58,384 nucleotides of DNA from NCBI GenBank assembly GCA_026399205.1, contig JAPLRL010000084.1:1-58384 (forward strand), read 5' to 3'. The notes under the pieces are model-generated. The model did not search any database and was not told where the DNA came from. It saw nothing but the letters and a program-made list of their open reading frames with translations. Below are positions 19,290 to 29,000 of this stretch, in pieces. A program made the position numbers and the translations under genes. The stretch is from Gammaproteobacteria bacterium. Its GTDB lineage: Bacteria > Pseudomonadota > Gammaproteobacteria > Legionellales > Legionellaceae. The stretch's first letter is position 1; the number at the start of each line of letters is the position of its first letter.

Positions 19290-20582
19290 ATGAATCAAGA
19301 TTACAAAGTAAAAGATCTCTCCCTGGCCGAGTGGGGACGCAAAGAAATTCAGATTGCAGAAACCGAAATGCCAGGTTTGATGGCGCTAAGAGAAACACTG
19401 GGTGCGGCGCAGCCTTTAAAAGGCGCGCGGATTGTTGGTTGTTTGCATATGACGATTCAAACCGCGGTCCTCATTGAAACGCTCATTGCATTGGGTGCGA
19501 CGGTGCGTTGGTCTTCTTGTAATGTGTTTTCTACACAAGACCATGCCGCAGCGGCAATGGCAGCAGTGGGTGTGCCCGTTTTTGCTTGGAAGGGCGAAAC
19601 AGAAGAAGAGTATGAGTGGTGTATTGCGCAAACTGTGCAAGGTCCTGATGGCTGGACACCCAATATGATTTTAGATGATGGCGGAGATCTCACGGTCTTT
19701 GTGCATGAAAAAATGCCCGCATTGTTGCCGGCAATTAAAGGTATATCAGAAGAAACGACCACGGGTGTGGCGCGACTCTATGAGATGGCAAAACAAGATA
19801 ACTTAAAAATACCTGCATTTAATGTCAACGATTCAGTGACTAAATCTAAATTTGATAATTTATATGGGTGTCGAGAATCATTATTAGATGGTATTAAACG
19901 GGCTACCGATGTGATGATAGCCGGTAAAGTCGCGTTGATTTTAGGGTATGGCGATGTGGGCAAAGGCTGTGCTCAAGCACTAAGAGGCCAAGGTGCCACG
20001 GTTTGGATTAGTGAAATTGATCCTATTTGCGCACTACAAGCGGCCATGGAAGGATACCGAGTGGTTCGCTTAGATGACATTGTTGATCAAGTCGATATTT
20101 TAGTGACAGCGACAGGCAATGTAGATGTGGTGACGTTTGAGCAGATGCAACGCATGCGCAATCAAGCGATTTTATGTAATATTGGGCATTTTGATTCTGA
20201 GATTGATGTGGCAAGTTTGAGAAAGAATTGCCGATGGGAAAATATCAAACCGCAAGTGGATCATATTATTTTTGCAGATGGTAAACGAGTGATTCTATTG
20301 GCAGAAGGGCGTTTGGTGAATTTAGGGTGTGCGACAGGACATCCGAGTTTCGTGATGTCTGCTTCTTTTTCGAATCAAGTGTTAGCGCAAATTGAACTCT
20401 TCCAGCATGCAGAACGTTATCAACCGCAGGTGTATGTGTTACCTAAACATCTTGATGAGCAAGTGGCGCGCTACCATCTTGATCGCGTTGGTGCAAAACT
20501 CACGACGTTGACAGACAAACAAGCGAAATATATTGGGGTGCCGGTGAGTGGGCCTTATAAATCTGATCATTATCGATATTAG
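19290..20582 (+). CDS. ahcY: adenosylhomocysteinase
   Basis: The 430-residue NAD-dependent enzyme splits S-adenosylhomocysteine to adenosine and homocysteine. It contains [38 protein letters not shown] with the catalytic Lys/Asp region, and the NAD loop [21 protein letters not shown]. The C-terminus [24 protein letters not shown] is characteristic. Having the one-step hydrolase means the cell recycles SAH without the Pfs/LuxS route at this step. AAGGA precedes the ATG. Confidence 0.97.
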   Translation: MNQDYKVKDLSLAEWGRKEIQIAETEMPGLMALRETLGAAQPLKGARIVGCLHMTIQTAVLIETLIALGATVRWSSCNVFSTQDHAAAAMAAVGVPVFAWKGETEEEYEWCIAQTVQGPDGWTPNMILDDGGDLTVFVHEKMPALLPAIKGISEETTTGVARLYEMAKQDNLKIPAFNVNDSVTKSKFDNLYGCRESLLDGIKRATDVMIAGKVALILGYGDVGKGCAQALRGQGATVWISEIDPICALQAAMEGYRVVRLDDIVDQVDILVTATGNVDVVTFEQMQRMRNQAILCNIGHFDSEIDVASLRKNCRWENIKPQVDHIIFADGKRVILLAEGRLVNLGCATGHPSFVMSASFSNQVLAQIELFQHAERYQPQVYVLPKHLDEQVARYHLDRVGAKLTTLTDKQAKYIGVPVSGPYKSDHYRY

Positions 20583-20589
20583 AGACATT

Positions 20590-21342
20590 ATGAGTCAATT
20601 AGCAGGAAAAACGGCGTTAATTACGGGCGGGGCACGCGGAATTGGGCGTGCCACTGCTTTAAAACTAGCTGATGCGGGCGCAGATATCGCTATTGCCTAT
20701 TATAATAGCGTGGATGAGGCGAATGCCTTGGTAGACGTCATTCAGCAAAAAGGGCGACAGGCAGTGGCATTAAAAGTGAATGTGGCCGATGAATCTTCGG
20801 TTAAAGAGCTGCATCAAACGTTTATGACCCGGTTTCTTCACTTAGATATTTTAGTGAGTAACGCGGCCAGTGGGGTTTTAAAGCCCGCATTGTCCATGTC
20901 AACCAAGCATTGGCGTTGGTGTTTAGAAACCAATGCCTTGGCCTTAAATCATTTTGTGCGCGCTTTTTATCCCCAGATGCGATCGGGGGGGCGGGTGATT
21001 GCGTTATCTAGTTTAGGGGCTTCGAGAGCGATTCCCAATTACGCTTTTATTGGCGCATCTAAAGCCGCATTAGAAGCCTTGGTGCGCTCATTAAGTATTG
21101 AGCTAGCACCCAAAAGCATCACGGTCAACACTGTGTCTGCTGGGGTGGTCGATACCGATGCACTGAAGCACTTTCCTAACCGGGAGGCGTTGCTGGCGGG
21201 GTATGCTGCTCATGCGCTGAGTGATCGTCCGTTGCTTCCTGAAGATGTGGCAAATGTGGTGTATCTGCTTTGTTTACCAGAAGCTGCTATGATTAATGCA
21301 CATACGCTTTATGTGGATGCAGGCTATAGCCAAGTGGGTTAA
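20590..21342 (+). CDS. fabL: enoyl-ACP reductase of the FabL type (SDR family)
   Basis: This 250-residue Rossmann protein has the NAD(P) loop [13 protein letters not shown] and [15 protein letters not shown]. The catalytic stretch is [15 protein letters not shown], in which Tyr and Lys are separated by six residues. Ordinary short-chain dehydrogenases use Tyr-x3-Lys, whereas enoyl reductases such as Bacillus FabL use Tyr-x6-Lys. The segment [15 protein letters not shown] is nearly the same as in FabL. It probably performs the last reduction of fatty-acid elongation. The start at 20590 removes eleven or more spurious residues that overlap ahcY. Confidence 0.88.
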   Translation: MSQLAGKTALITGGARGIGRATALKLADAGADIAIAYYNSVDEANALVDVIQQKGRQAVALKVNVADESSVKELHQTFMTRFLHLDILVSNAASGVLKPALSMSTKHWRWCLETNALALNHFVRAFYPQMRSGGRVIALSSLGASRAIPNYAFIGASKAALEALVRSLSIELAPKSITVNTVSAGVVDTDALKHFPNREALLAGYAAHALSDRPLLPEDVANVVYLLCLPEAAMINAHTLYVDAGYSQVG

Positions 21343-21343
21343 C

Positions 21344-21796
21344 ATGAGTGATGCCAGCGAGATAGTCTATAACAAAAAAGTCCGGTTTGATTATACCATT
21401 GAAGAAGAATTAGAAGCGGGCTTGGTGTTGCAAGGATGGGAAGTGAAAAGCTTGCGCGTCGGGAAAGTCAATATTTCCGATGCGTATGTGATTTTAAGAC
21501 ACCAAGAAGCGTATTTATTAGGGGCAAGAATTGATCCGCTATCCACTGCCTCTACACACGTGATGGCTGATCCCGCGCGCACTCGTAAATTGCTATTGAA
21601 GCGTCGAGAGTTGGCGCATTTGATAGGTTGCGTGGAACGCTCTGGATTTACCTTAGTGCCAGTGTCGCTGTATTGGAAGAAAAATTGTATTAAAATGAGA
21701 CTTGCGGTCGTTAAAGGGAAAAAAACCTACGACAAACGAGAAACCATCAAAGACCGAGAATGGCAACGACAACAGGCAAGATTATTCAAGACCTAA
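21344..21796 (+). CDS. smpB: SsrA-binding protein SmpB
   Basis: This 150-residue OB-fold protein binds tmRNA and delivers it to stalled ribosomes. Signature parts are [33 protein letters not shown] and the basic tail [25 protein letters not shown] that enters the mRNA channel. tmRNA itself is not in this window. It overlaps yggS by 37 bases. Confidence 0.96.
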   Translation: MSDASEIVYNKKVRFDYTIEEELEAGLVLQGWEVKSLRVGKVNISDAYVILRHQEAYLLGARIDPLSTASTHVMADPARTRKLLLKRRELAHLIGCVERSGFTLVPVSLYWKKNCIKMRLAVVKGKKTYDKRETIKDREWQRQQARLFKT

Positions 21797-22467
21797 TTCT
21801 TCAAGAGCGCGTGAATCAGCTACGCGACCAGATCGAGACGCTTACAAAAGCAGCTGGACGTCCGCCATTATCAGCGCGTTTGTTAGCCGTCAGCAAAGGC
21901 CAGTCCATTGAATCGATTTTATCGTTACATGCGGCTGGAGTTATCGATTTTGCTGAGAGTTATTGGCAAGAGGCACAGGAAAAAATACACGCACTATCCA
22001 CCCGCCCTATTCACTGGCATTTCATCGGTCATTTACAACGTAATAAATTAAAAAAAATCGCACAGCATGTTGATTGGGTTCATTCTGTCTGTCGAGAAGA
22101 AGAATTGCTTGCTTTGGCAAGGCATCGTGAAGGACATGAGCGGCCCTTGCAAATTTGTATTCAAGTGCACGTGCAAGGTGCGCTAGGAAAACGCGGGGTC
22201 CCTGAAAACGACTTGGTCGCGTTGGCAAAAAAAGCAAAAAGCCTAAAGTCGCTCTGTTTGAGAGGGTTGATGGTGATGTTACAGCCTGATCTATCGCAAG
22301 ACGAGCAGTATCAGGCGTTTTGTCATGTGCGTGCGTTGTGTGACCAGGTGAATCAGACAGAGCAGTTAGAGTTAGATACCTTATCTATGGGGATGAGCGG
22401 GGACTTTCAACAGGCGATTCCTGCAGGAAGCACTTGGGTACGGGTGGGGCGACTGCTTTTTTCCTAG
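21760..22467 (+). CDS. yggS: YggS-family pyridoxal-phosphate homeostasis protein
   Basis: This 235-residue alanine-racemase-like barrel carries PLP. The Schiff-base lysine is in [21 protein letters not shown] and [16 protein letters not shown] are the family motifs, and the C-terminal VRVGRLLF closes the barrel. The family maintains free PLP levels and has no strong enzymatic activity. The gene usually precedes proC; here it follows smpB with overlapping frames. Confidence 0.93.
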   Translation: MATTTGKIIQDLILQERVNQLRDQIETLTKAAGRPPLSARLLAVSKGQSIESILSLHAAGVIDFAESYWQEAQEKIHALSTRPIHWHFIGHLQRNKLKKIAQHVDWVHSVCREEELLALARHREGHERPLQICIQVHVQGALGKRGVPENDLVALAKKAKSLKSLCLRGLMVMLQPDLSQDEQYQAFCHVRALCDQVNQTEQLELDTLSMGMSGDFQQAIPAGSTWVRVGRLLFS

Positions 22468-22513
22468 CCCTCCGCTTTAAAGTTAATCCGTAACTCTCCA
22501 GGATGACGTTGTA

Positions 22514-24490
22514 TCATAATGGTTGGAATAAGTGCTGAGGCTGTGCCGACTCAGATCCTAAACCTGAGAAAAACGTAGGGCCGTTTTTATTGGGATTAAT
22601 AGTGTCCCTTGCGTTTGTTGGGGGTGTATCCGGTCTTTTAAATACAACAGAAAACAACCAATGCCTACTTAAAGCAGAATTGTTATCTGGCGCGGACTGG
22701 AATTGCATGTCGATACAAACCGGTTGTGTCTTCACTGGCTCGTCGGGGGCATCAGCAGCCGCTGGCTGCGCAAGAAATAGAGTGGGTCTTTTTAACATTC
22801 CATTAAAAAAACTGTACCAATTACTTTCAATATTTTTTTTACCACTAAACATCGTATGGACCCATTTTTGATGTTGTAGCTGAAACTCCGTTGGAATCAA
22901 TTGACTCACTGGAAATTTTGCGTTAGAGGACGGATTTTCTCCTAATAACCAGCTCGCATCCCCTTTAAAATTCATTAAAAATAATTGCCACTGTGATACG
23001 AGTTTTACGCCTGTTTCGATGTTGGATTCGTCTAAATGGCGTTTTGACTGTCTCGGAATAAGCACTGCCTCAGCGATCATGGTTGCTGCGCACATTTGAT
23101 GTTTCATTTCTAGCTGTCTAAATCCATTTTGTATCACAGCGTTAAGCCTACTTTCTTGGCTAAGGCTAGATACGCCTGGCAATGGTTGACGGCTTTCATA
23201 AACTGAGCGAATATCAGACTCATCCGAAGTATCGTCCACGCCAGACTGGCCAAAAATAGGTGCGCCCATAAATAGATCTAGAAAAAGCCCTTCGTCAAAT
23301 TGGGAGTCATCTAAAGCGTCTTCAGCAATTTGTGGCTGCTGCGGAGATATTAGTGCATCCATTTTTGGGGAGGGTACTGAATGGCGCTGACTCCCACTGC
23401 CGGACACTAGGGAGGGGTAATCGCTAGATGGTTGGTTTTTTTTAGTTAAATGATCATGTACTAAATGGAGAAAATGAGAGCGGTCGCTTTCTTCGGGTCT
23501 TGGTGATAAAGCGCTAAGTTTTTTCGCAGCAAACTCTAATTCTTGCAAACTTGCTCGCAATTCTGAAACTTCTTGATGCATTTTTTTAGCGGTACTATTT
23601 ATGCAAGTGCTAAAAGTTTTGGCTTCATTAACATCATGTCTAAAGGTTTGTTCCTCACTATATATTTTTTCTGGTAAAGTTATCCCGAGAAGTGTTCGAA
23701 TCTGTTTGGAGTGCTCTTGACTTGAATAGTGTGCAATTTCTCCATCAAGAAGAAAATAAGTGCTTATGCGATTCAAATTTTCCGCATTAAACATTTCAAA
23801 TATTGTATGTGCAAAACCCCATGTGTTTGTATGCAAATCATAGTGCCTGGTTTCTTTCCGTGACTCTGGCGCAAAATAGTTCGGAGTGCCATGAGTGCCG
23901 GTAGCCTTCCCTTGTGTCAAATCAAAAGCGCATCCGAAGTCAGACAAGCACCATCGCATAAGTGCATCTTGATTTTCATTTGGAGAAAAAAGGATGTTGG
24001 CAGGCTTTATGTCGCGATGGACTATATTGTTATTTGAAAGTGTTTTTAACGCATTAAGCATCGATAAAAAAAATCCAAGTACGATTTTTTGATAAAGTTC
24101 CTGTGCATTTTTTTCGTTACTTGCCCGTAATTTATGAATGACAGGCATGGCATGATCAAGTGAAAATTCACAATGAGGAAAAATGGCATAACGTGACAGC
24201 TTTAACATACAAAAACCGAATATTTCTAATATCCCTGTTTCATCGCTATTCATCGCCTTCTCGGTTAATTGGCGCTGTATATAAAACTCAGGAAACGAAT
24301 TTTTTGGAGATTCATCATTAAATGAATCTGTTGCTTTAAAAAACAATTCTTTTGTTGCAATTATAAGTGCGCCTAGCGTTCCACGATATACGCGAGCATA
24401 TGAGCCTTGTCCAATAAGTTTATTATAAGTTAAATCGCTATCTTCAAAGTTAAATTTCTTCCAGTCCATATATTGCTCGATTATTACCAA
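22514..24490 (-). CDS. eukaryotic-like Ser/Thr protein kinase, effector candidate
   Basis: The 658-residue protein has a complete N-terminal kinase domain: glycine loop IGQGSYARVYRG, ATP lysine in ATKELFF (Lys47), VHRDIKPANILF (catalytic Asp160), SDFGCAFD (Asp184) and YFAPES (APE, 207-209). The kinase ends near residue 300. After it come a coiled-coil-like segment, a Ser/Pro-rich stretch and about 250 residues of unknown type. There are no transmembrane or PASTA segments, so it is not a PknB-type receptor; it resembles the soluble LegK-type kinases exported by Legionella. The start is TTG at 24490 or ATG at 24469. Confidence 0.8.
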   Translation of the reverse strand: MVIIEQYMDWKKFNFEDSDLTYNKLIGQGSYARVYRGTLGALIIATKELFFKATDSFNDESPKNSFPEFYIQRQLTEKAMNSDETGILEIFGFCMLKLSRYAIFPHCEFSLDHAMPVIHKLRASNEKNAQELYQKIVLGFFLSMLNALKTLSNNNIVHRDIKPANILFSPNENQDALMRWCLSDFGCAFDLTQGKATGTHGTPNYFAPESRKETRHYDLHTNTWGFAHTIFEMFNAENLNRISTYFLLDGEIAHYSSQEHSKQIRTLLGITLPEKIYSEEQTFRHDVNEAKTFSTCINSTAKKMHQEVSELRASLQELEFAAKKLSALSPRPEESDRSHFLHLVHDHLTKKNQPSSDYPSLVSGSGSQRHSVPSPKMDALISPQQPQIAEDALDDSQFDEGLFLDLFMGAPIFGQSGVDDTSDESDIRSVYESRQPLPGVSSLSQESRLNAVIQNGFRQLEMKHQMCAATMIAEAVLIPRQSKRHLDESNIETGVKLVSQWQLFLMNFKGDASWLLGENPSSNAKFPVSQLIPTEFQLQHQKWVHTMFSGKKNIESNWYSFFNGMLKRPTLFLAQPAAADAPDEPVKTQPVCIDMQFQSAPDNNSALSRHWLFSVVFKRPDTPPTNARDTINPNKNGPTFFSGLGSESAQPQHLFQPL

Positions 24491-24600
24491 ATATAATAGT
24501 GGCGCGCATTATATCATCTTGAAGTCGATAAAGGAATCAAAGTTAGAAGGCAGTCTGGTGAGGCTTGCATGGGATTGACTTTAAAATATGTGATTTTTTT

Positions 24601-24655
24601 GTAACTACCCAGGTACCCGTCATCCTGAGCGCCAGCGAAGATCCCCCCAGCTAGA
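24601..24655. repeat. partial palindromic repeat of the GTCATCCTGAGC type
   Basis: GTAACTACCCAGGTAC followed by CGTCATCCTGAGCGCCAGCG matches, in reverse complement, the right end and flank of the element at 51609-51696. The other half is missing. It lies in the gap between the two divergent kinase genes. Confidence 0.75.
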
Positions 24656-24660
24656 CTCCA

Positions 24661-24714
24661 CCCCGACACATGGTCTATAATTAACTTATGTGATTAATTA
24701 TAATTCAGTCGGGG
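24661..24714. promoter_or_regulatory. nested inverted repeats in front of the dual-kinase gene
   Basis: CCCCGAC (24661) pairs with GTCGGGG (24708-24714). Inside it TATAATTAA (24676) pairs with TTAATTATA (24694-24702). The structure ends seven bases before the ATG at 24722 and overlaps the likely -10 and ribosome site, so it could be an operator or a translation-controlling hairpin. Confidence 0.45.
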
Positions 24715-24721
24715 TCGCGTC

Positions 24722-27058
24722 ATGGGTCACTCAGATATTCCAGAAGAAGTCGTCCGTTATTTCGAGCGCCACCCTGCAGAAATCAAATACAGTAGAAAAG
24801 AGAGCCAATTATCTTGCTCTTACATGAAAGAAGCAGATGGTACCATTTATAGCATTGAAGGGAAGTCGAACCCAGATCGCCTCGTTGGCAAAGGGACATT
24901 TGGTGTCGTCAAGCGGATTGAAGACGAAAATGAAGCCGATGATGATGCAGAACACGGCGTTGTTAAAGTCCAGATTATTGAGGACGATGCTGCACTTGAG
25001 GCGGCAATGAAGGAGGCCGCACTTAATCTTAAATTTGGGGTTGCAAAGGGTCGATTGCATGTGCGTAGAGTTGAGGGACGAGCTTATCAGTATAAAGTGT
25101 ATCAACGCATGTATGATTTGGGCGAAAGTTTAGCTAAACAAATCAAGAAAGATGCGAAAAAAACAGGGCAGACTGAAGATGAATTGCAGGCGCAAATACG
25201 AAAAGAAATGCAGACATCCATTGATTTATGTATAGAGGTGGCTAGGTTTAACGCCGCAGGCTTTGCGCATTTAGATATTAAACCCGATAATGTTTTAGTG
25301 AATGCAGCAAGGCGAGTGCGTCTTTGTGATTTTGGGACGGTCACTAACCAACCTACCTCACCCTATACCTTCGACGTAGGGACGCCGAGCCATATGCCTG
25401 TTGATCCACACTATGGCCATGATCGTCTATCGATAGCGAGAGGCGTATGGAAGTTACAAGCCGCGGTTGGGGGAGAAGGATGCGAAGTGACGGGGATGAG
25501 TAACTTGGTTGCAGATCGCATTGGGCTGTTGAGGAGTATTGACAATTCGTTGCACAGTGGCGCCATTTTAAGTCAGGCCACCCGTGCGCGGTTGCCGAAA
25601 TCGGTATTGGATTTACTAGATACAACGACAGTGGCCGTGCATCTTTCTCCAGAACGATCCTGCGAGACCCCTTTGTTATATGCTGCAATGCTCATCAGTT
25701 GCGTTAATAAATCGTTTCAGATGACAGAAAAAGAGATTGAGCAATTGAGGCAAGATCCTGCGTTACAAATGCGGCTTCTTCGTGCACAGGGGTACGATGT
25801 TGTTGAAAATACTTCAACGTTGAGTGAGTTTTCGGGTACGGCGGGTGAGACACTGAGCGCCACTGAGACAAGCGTGACGGATGAGGAAGTATCTGATGAA
25901 CACGTGACCGTACAAGCGCCAGTGACCTTTTTTAACCACCTGATACCTGACGATGTAATTGACTATTTTAAAAAGCATCCAGATTCGATGAAATATAGCA
26001 GAAAAGACAGTCAGTTACCTAGTTCTTACATCAAAGAGGGCGACGGCACAATTTATCGTGTTGAAGGAAAGTCGAATCCCGATCGGTTGGTGGGTAAAGG
26101 CACGTTCGGTTCTGTCAAGCGCATTGAGGATGAGGTTGATGCAGAGCAAGGGGTTGTTAAAGTCCAAATCATTGCAGATGATGCTGCACTTGCAGCGGCC
26201 ATGAAAGAGGCTGCATTGAATCTTCAGTTTGGCGTGGCAAAAGGAGAGTTGCATGTGCGTAGAATTGAGGGACAATCTTATCAATACAAAGTATACCAAC
26301 GCATGCATCATCTCGGTGAAAGTTTGGCGAAACACATCAGACAGGACGCGAAAACAATTCCACAGGCCGCAGATGAAAAGCAAACGCAGATAACAAAGGA
26401 GATGAAAACCGCTATTGCTTTGTGTTTAGAAGTCGCGAGGTTTCACGCCGCAGGCTATGCACATCGAGATATTAAACCTGATAATGTGTTGGTGGATTCA
26501 GCAGGGAAGGTCCATCTTTGTGATTTTGGGACCGTCACTGCTGAGTTGACAGGCGCGTATCCGTTTTTTGATGTGGGCTCACCGATGTATGTGCCTGTTG
26601 ATCCGTCTTACGCGTGCGATATAAAATCGATCATGATAGGGATGTATCGGTTAGCGCAAGAGGTTGGGGGGAGTGACGACGGGGTGAACGGTGTCACTAA
26701 TCTGTTTGCAGATCGCATTGGTTTGTTAAGGTGCATGGATGGCCCTTTACAAACTGGCGCTATTTTAAGTCAAGTCACCCGGTCACAGTTGCCTCAACCG
26801 ATCTTAGATTTACTAAATACGAATAAAGTCGCTGCACATCTTTCTCTAGACAGAGTTGAAGAAACCCCATTGTTTTATGCAGCAGTGCTGATTAGCTGTT
26901 TAAATAACCATTATCAGATGACAGAAGAAGATATTCAGCAGTTAAGACAAGACTCGATATTACAAGCCTCGGTGGTGGCGGAGCATGAAGAGAGTGAGTC
27001 TGAGGGTGAATCTGAAGGTGAGGGTGAAGTTAAAAATGGTAGCCTGGATGCATTGTAG
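24722..27058 (+). CDS. tandem dual protein-kinase-domain protein, effector candidate
   Basis: The 778-residue protein consists of two copies of one ~350-residue module (about 1-352 and 405-755), each starting with IP-VV/I-YF--HP...KYSRK-SQL. Each module has a glycine loop (VGKGTFGVVKRI; VGKGTFGSVKRI), an ATP lysine (GVVKVQI; Lys82, Lys480) and a DFGTVT motif. The catalytic loop is HLDIKPDNVL in copy 1 (183-192) but canonical HRDIKPDNVL in copy 2 (581-590). The APE motif is replaced by PVDP in both, and the C-lobe is unusual. The linker is Thr/Glu-rich and the tail is ESESEGESEGEGE. No membrane segment is seen. Probably a secreted kinase; the targets are unknown. Confidence 0.8.
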   Translation: MGHSDIPEEVVRYFERHPAEIKYSRKESQLSCSYMKEADGTIYSIEGKSNPDRLVGKGTFGVVKRIEDENEADDDAEHGVVKVQIIEDDAALEAAMKEAALNLKFGVAKGRLHVRRVEGRAYQYKVYQRMYDLGESLAKQIKKDAKKTGQTEDELQAQIRKEMQTSIDLCIEVARFNAAGFAHLDIKPDNVLVNAARRVRLCDFGTVTNQPTSPYTFDVGTPSHMPVDPHYGHDRLSIARGVWKLQAAVGGEGCEVTGMSNLVADRIGLLRSIDNSLHSGAILSQATRARLPKSVLDLLDTTTVAVHLSPERSCETPLLYAAMLISCVNKSFQMTEKEIEQLRQDPALQMRLLRAQGYDVVENTSTLSEFSGTAGETLSATETSVTDEEVSDEHVTVQAPVTFFNHLIPDDVIDYFKKHPDSMKYSRKDSQLPSSYIKEGDGTIYRVEGKSNPDRLVGKGTFGSVKRIEDEVDAEQGVVKVQIIADDAALAAAMKEAALNLQFGVAKGELHVRRIEGQSYQYKVYQRMHHLGESLAKHIRQDAKTIPQAADEKQTQITKEMKTAIALCLEVARFHAAGYAHRDIKPDNVLVDSAGKVHLCDFGTVTAELTGAYPFFDVGSPMYVPVDPSYACDIKSIMIGMYRLAQEVGGSDDGVNGVTNLFADRIGLLRCMDGPLQTGAILSQVTRSQLPQPILDLLNTNKVAAHLSLDRVEETPLFYAAVLISCLNNHYQMTEEDIQQLRQDSILQASVVAEHEESESEGESEGEGEVKNGSLDAL

Positions 27059-27134
27059 CCTGGATGAAGCGAAGCGAAATCCGGGAATTCGGTGCCACTG
27101 ATCCTGGATTTCGCTTCGCTTCATCCAGGCTACC
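27056..27134. repeat. GTAGCCTGGATG palindromic repeat, copy 1
   Basis: GTAGCCTGGATGAAGCGAAG and its complement CTTCGCTTCATCCAGGCTAC bracket a centre of GGGAATTCGGTGCCACTGAT. It begins at the stop codon of the dual-kinase gene. Copy 2 is at 29881-29960 and a fragment is at 55761. Confidence 0.85.
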
Positions 27135-27170
27135 ATTTTCATATTTTTTCTGTTAATCTCCCAGGTTCTA

Positions 27171-27285
27171 TGGTGGTCCCTTGGGTTTCCTCGCGACGAT
27201 AGCCAGTGAACCCCGTCAGGCCCGGAAGGGAGCAGCGGTAACTGAACTATCGGGCGCCGAGATAGGGCTCAAGGGACTGCCGCCA
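27171..27285 (+). ncRNA. ffs: 4.5S signal recognition particle RNA
   Basis: The conserved SRP hairpin is present: GTCAGGCCCGGAAGGGAGCA with the GGAA tetraloop region and asymmetrical loop. The ends GGTGGTCCCTT and AAGGGACTGCCGCC close the long rod. The length of about 115 nt matches gammaproteobacterial 4.5S RNA. It binds Ffh for targeting of membrane proteins. It lies just before dnaX, a common neighbour. Confidence 0.93.
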
Positions 27286-27307
27286 TTTTATACACGTATC
27301 TTCTCAT

Positions 27308-28927
27308 ATGACTTATATCGCGCTAGCTAGACACTGGAGACCTCGTTCGTTTGATGCCTTATTGGGGCAAGATATGGTTAAACAAGCCCTGACGAATGCG
27401 CTTACTCAACAAAGACTCCATCATGCCTATCTGTTTACTGGAACCCGTGGGGTTGGAAAAACCAGCATTGCAAGACTGCTTGCTAAAGCATTGAACTGCG
27501 AACAAGGCATGAGTGCAACGCCGTGTTTGGTCTGTGAGACTTGTTTAAGTGTAGAACAGGGCCGTTTTGTTGATTTATTAGAGATTGATGGCGCATCTAA
27601 AACGAAAGTAGAAGACATTCGCGAATTACTGGAAAATGTACAATATGCACCGGTCAGCGGGCGTTTTAAAATTTATTTGATTGATGAAGTCCATATGCTG
27701 TCTCAGCATAGTTTTAATGCCTTACTCAAAACGCTGGAAGAACCCCCTGCGCATGTTAAATTTTTATTAGCGACCACAGAGCCTCAGAAAATGCCGGCGA
27801 CTATTTTGTCCCGTTGTATTCAGTTTAATTTAAAACCCTTAGCGTTATCATTGATTCAGTCGCATCTTGAAACGATTTTGCAACAAGAATCCTTAACTGC
27901 TGAGCCAGAAGCACTTTACCTTGTTGCAGGTGCAGCACAAGGCAGTATGCGCGATGCATTGAGTATTTTAGAACAAGTCATGGCTTGTGCGGATGGCGTG
28001 ATCACTGCGGTCTTAGTGAGAAAGATTTTAGGCTATACACAACAAGATTATGCGGCCCAAATTTTACAGGCCGTAGCGGTGCAAGACGGTGAAATTCTCA
28101 TGTCTTTCAGCCATCAAGTGGCGCAAGAGGGTGGGCATTATGCGCATGTGATTGAGTCTTTACTCCATGCTATCCATCAGTTGGCTTGTTTTCAGCAGTT
28201 GCCTGCGAATAGTCAATGGATCACCTGCCCGCTTTCTTTGCAACCGTTAGCGACATACTTTGCTGCAGAAACATTACAGCTTTTTTATCAACTGCTTCTA
28301 AAAGGGCAGGCAGACTTCATGCTCGCGCCGTCTCCACAGCTGGGTTTTGAAATGCAGTTGTTGCGGTTGCTTGCCTTCCAACCGATGAAAATTAGTGAAA
28401 AGCCACCGCTATCACATGAGTCGTTAGTGTCGATGCCTGTTGTAGTCCCGGATGTTGCTCCACCTCAGCCTATGGTATCAATAGCGAAGGACATGCCAGC
28501 AGCACCGCCCTCACCTTCACTCTCACCCTCACCAGAGCCTGTTGAAAAGGAAGTTGACTGGAAAGCCTTGATTGCGCAATTGAATCTTTCTGGGCTCGTG
28601 TTACATGCGGCAGAGCATGCAGAATGGGTCAGTCTCAAACAGAACATGGTGACCCTCAATGTCTTGCTGTCTCATCGCTCTATGTTTACGCCCAATATTA
28701 AAAAACAATTAGAAGACGCATTGACAAAACACCAACAAACGCCCATTAAGATTACGCTAGAATTTAAAGAAGCCCTGACGGATTCCCCGGCACAACGTAA
28801 ACAACGCCATCAAGAAAGCACACAAAAAGAAGCTCGTGAGGTTTTGGCGCGCGACCCGGTATTTCAAACGATACAACAGCAATTTGACGCAGAGTTGGTT
28901 CAAGTGACGGTTGACACAGAAAATTAA
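27308..28927 (+). CDS. dnaX: DNA polymerase III subunit gamma/tau
   Basis: The clamp-loader ATPase has 539 residues. It opens YIALARHWRPRSFDALLGQD and has GTRGVGKTSIAR (Walker A). A zinc-binding group CEQGMSATPCLVCETC, LIDEVHMLS (Walker B) and TTEPQKMPATILSRC (arginine finger, sensor) follow. After about residue 370 a Pro/Ser linker leads to a short tau-like C-terminal domain. It is shorter than E. coli tau (643). No obvious A-AAA-AAG frameshift signal was seen, so a separate gamma product is not claimed. There is little ribosome-site sequence before the ATG. recR/ybaB do not follow. Confidence 0.95.
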   Translation: MTYIALARHWRPRSFDALLGQDMVKQALTNALTQQRLHHAYLFTGTRGVGKTSIARLLAKALNCEQGMSATPCLVCETCLSVEQGRFVDLLEIDGASKTKVEDIRELLENVQYAPVSGRFKIYLIDEVHMLSQHSFNALLKTLEEPPAHVKFLLATTEPQKMPATILSRCIQFNLKPLALSLIQSHLETILQQESLTAEPEALYLVAGAAQGSMRDALSILEQVMACADGVITAVLVRKILGYTQQDYAAQILQAVAVQDGEILMSFSHQVAQEGGHYAHVIESLLHAIHQLACFQQLPANSQWITCPLSLQPLATYFAAETLQLFYQLLLKGQADFMLAPSPQLGFEMQLLRLLAFQPMKISEKPPLSHESLVSMPVVVPDVAPPQPMVSIAKDMPAAPPSPSLSPSPEPVEKEVDWKALIAQLNLSGLVLHAAEHAEWVSLKQNMVTLNVLLSHRSMFTPNIKKQLEDALTKHQQTPIKITLEFKEALTDSPAQRKQRHQESTQKEAREVLARDPVFQTIQQQFDAELVQVTVDTEN

Positions 28928-28939
28928 AAATCAACCAAT

Positions 28940-28968
28940 TTGACATAATTAACGCATTGATATATATT
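28940..28968 (+). promoter_or_regulatory. promoter of the duplicated-domain protein
   Basis: TTGACA (28940-28945) and TATATT (28963-28968) are 17 bases apart. RNA would begin near 28975, which makes the ATG at 28980 nearly leaderless and favours the ATG at 29001. Confidence 0.65.
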
Positions 28969-29000
28969 TAATATACGATATGGTTTATTTTGGACAAATC

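Noticed and set aside
27308-28927. Programmed frameshift in dnaX giving a gamma product
   Set aside because: No slippery A-AAA-AAG heptamer with a following hairpin was recognised at the expected position.
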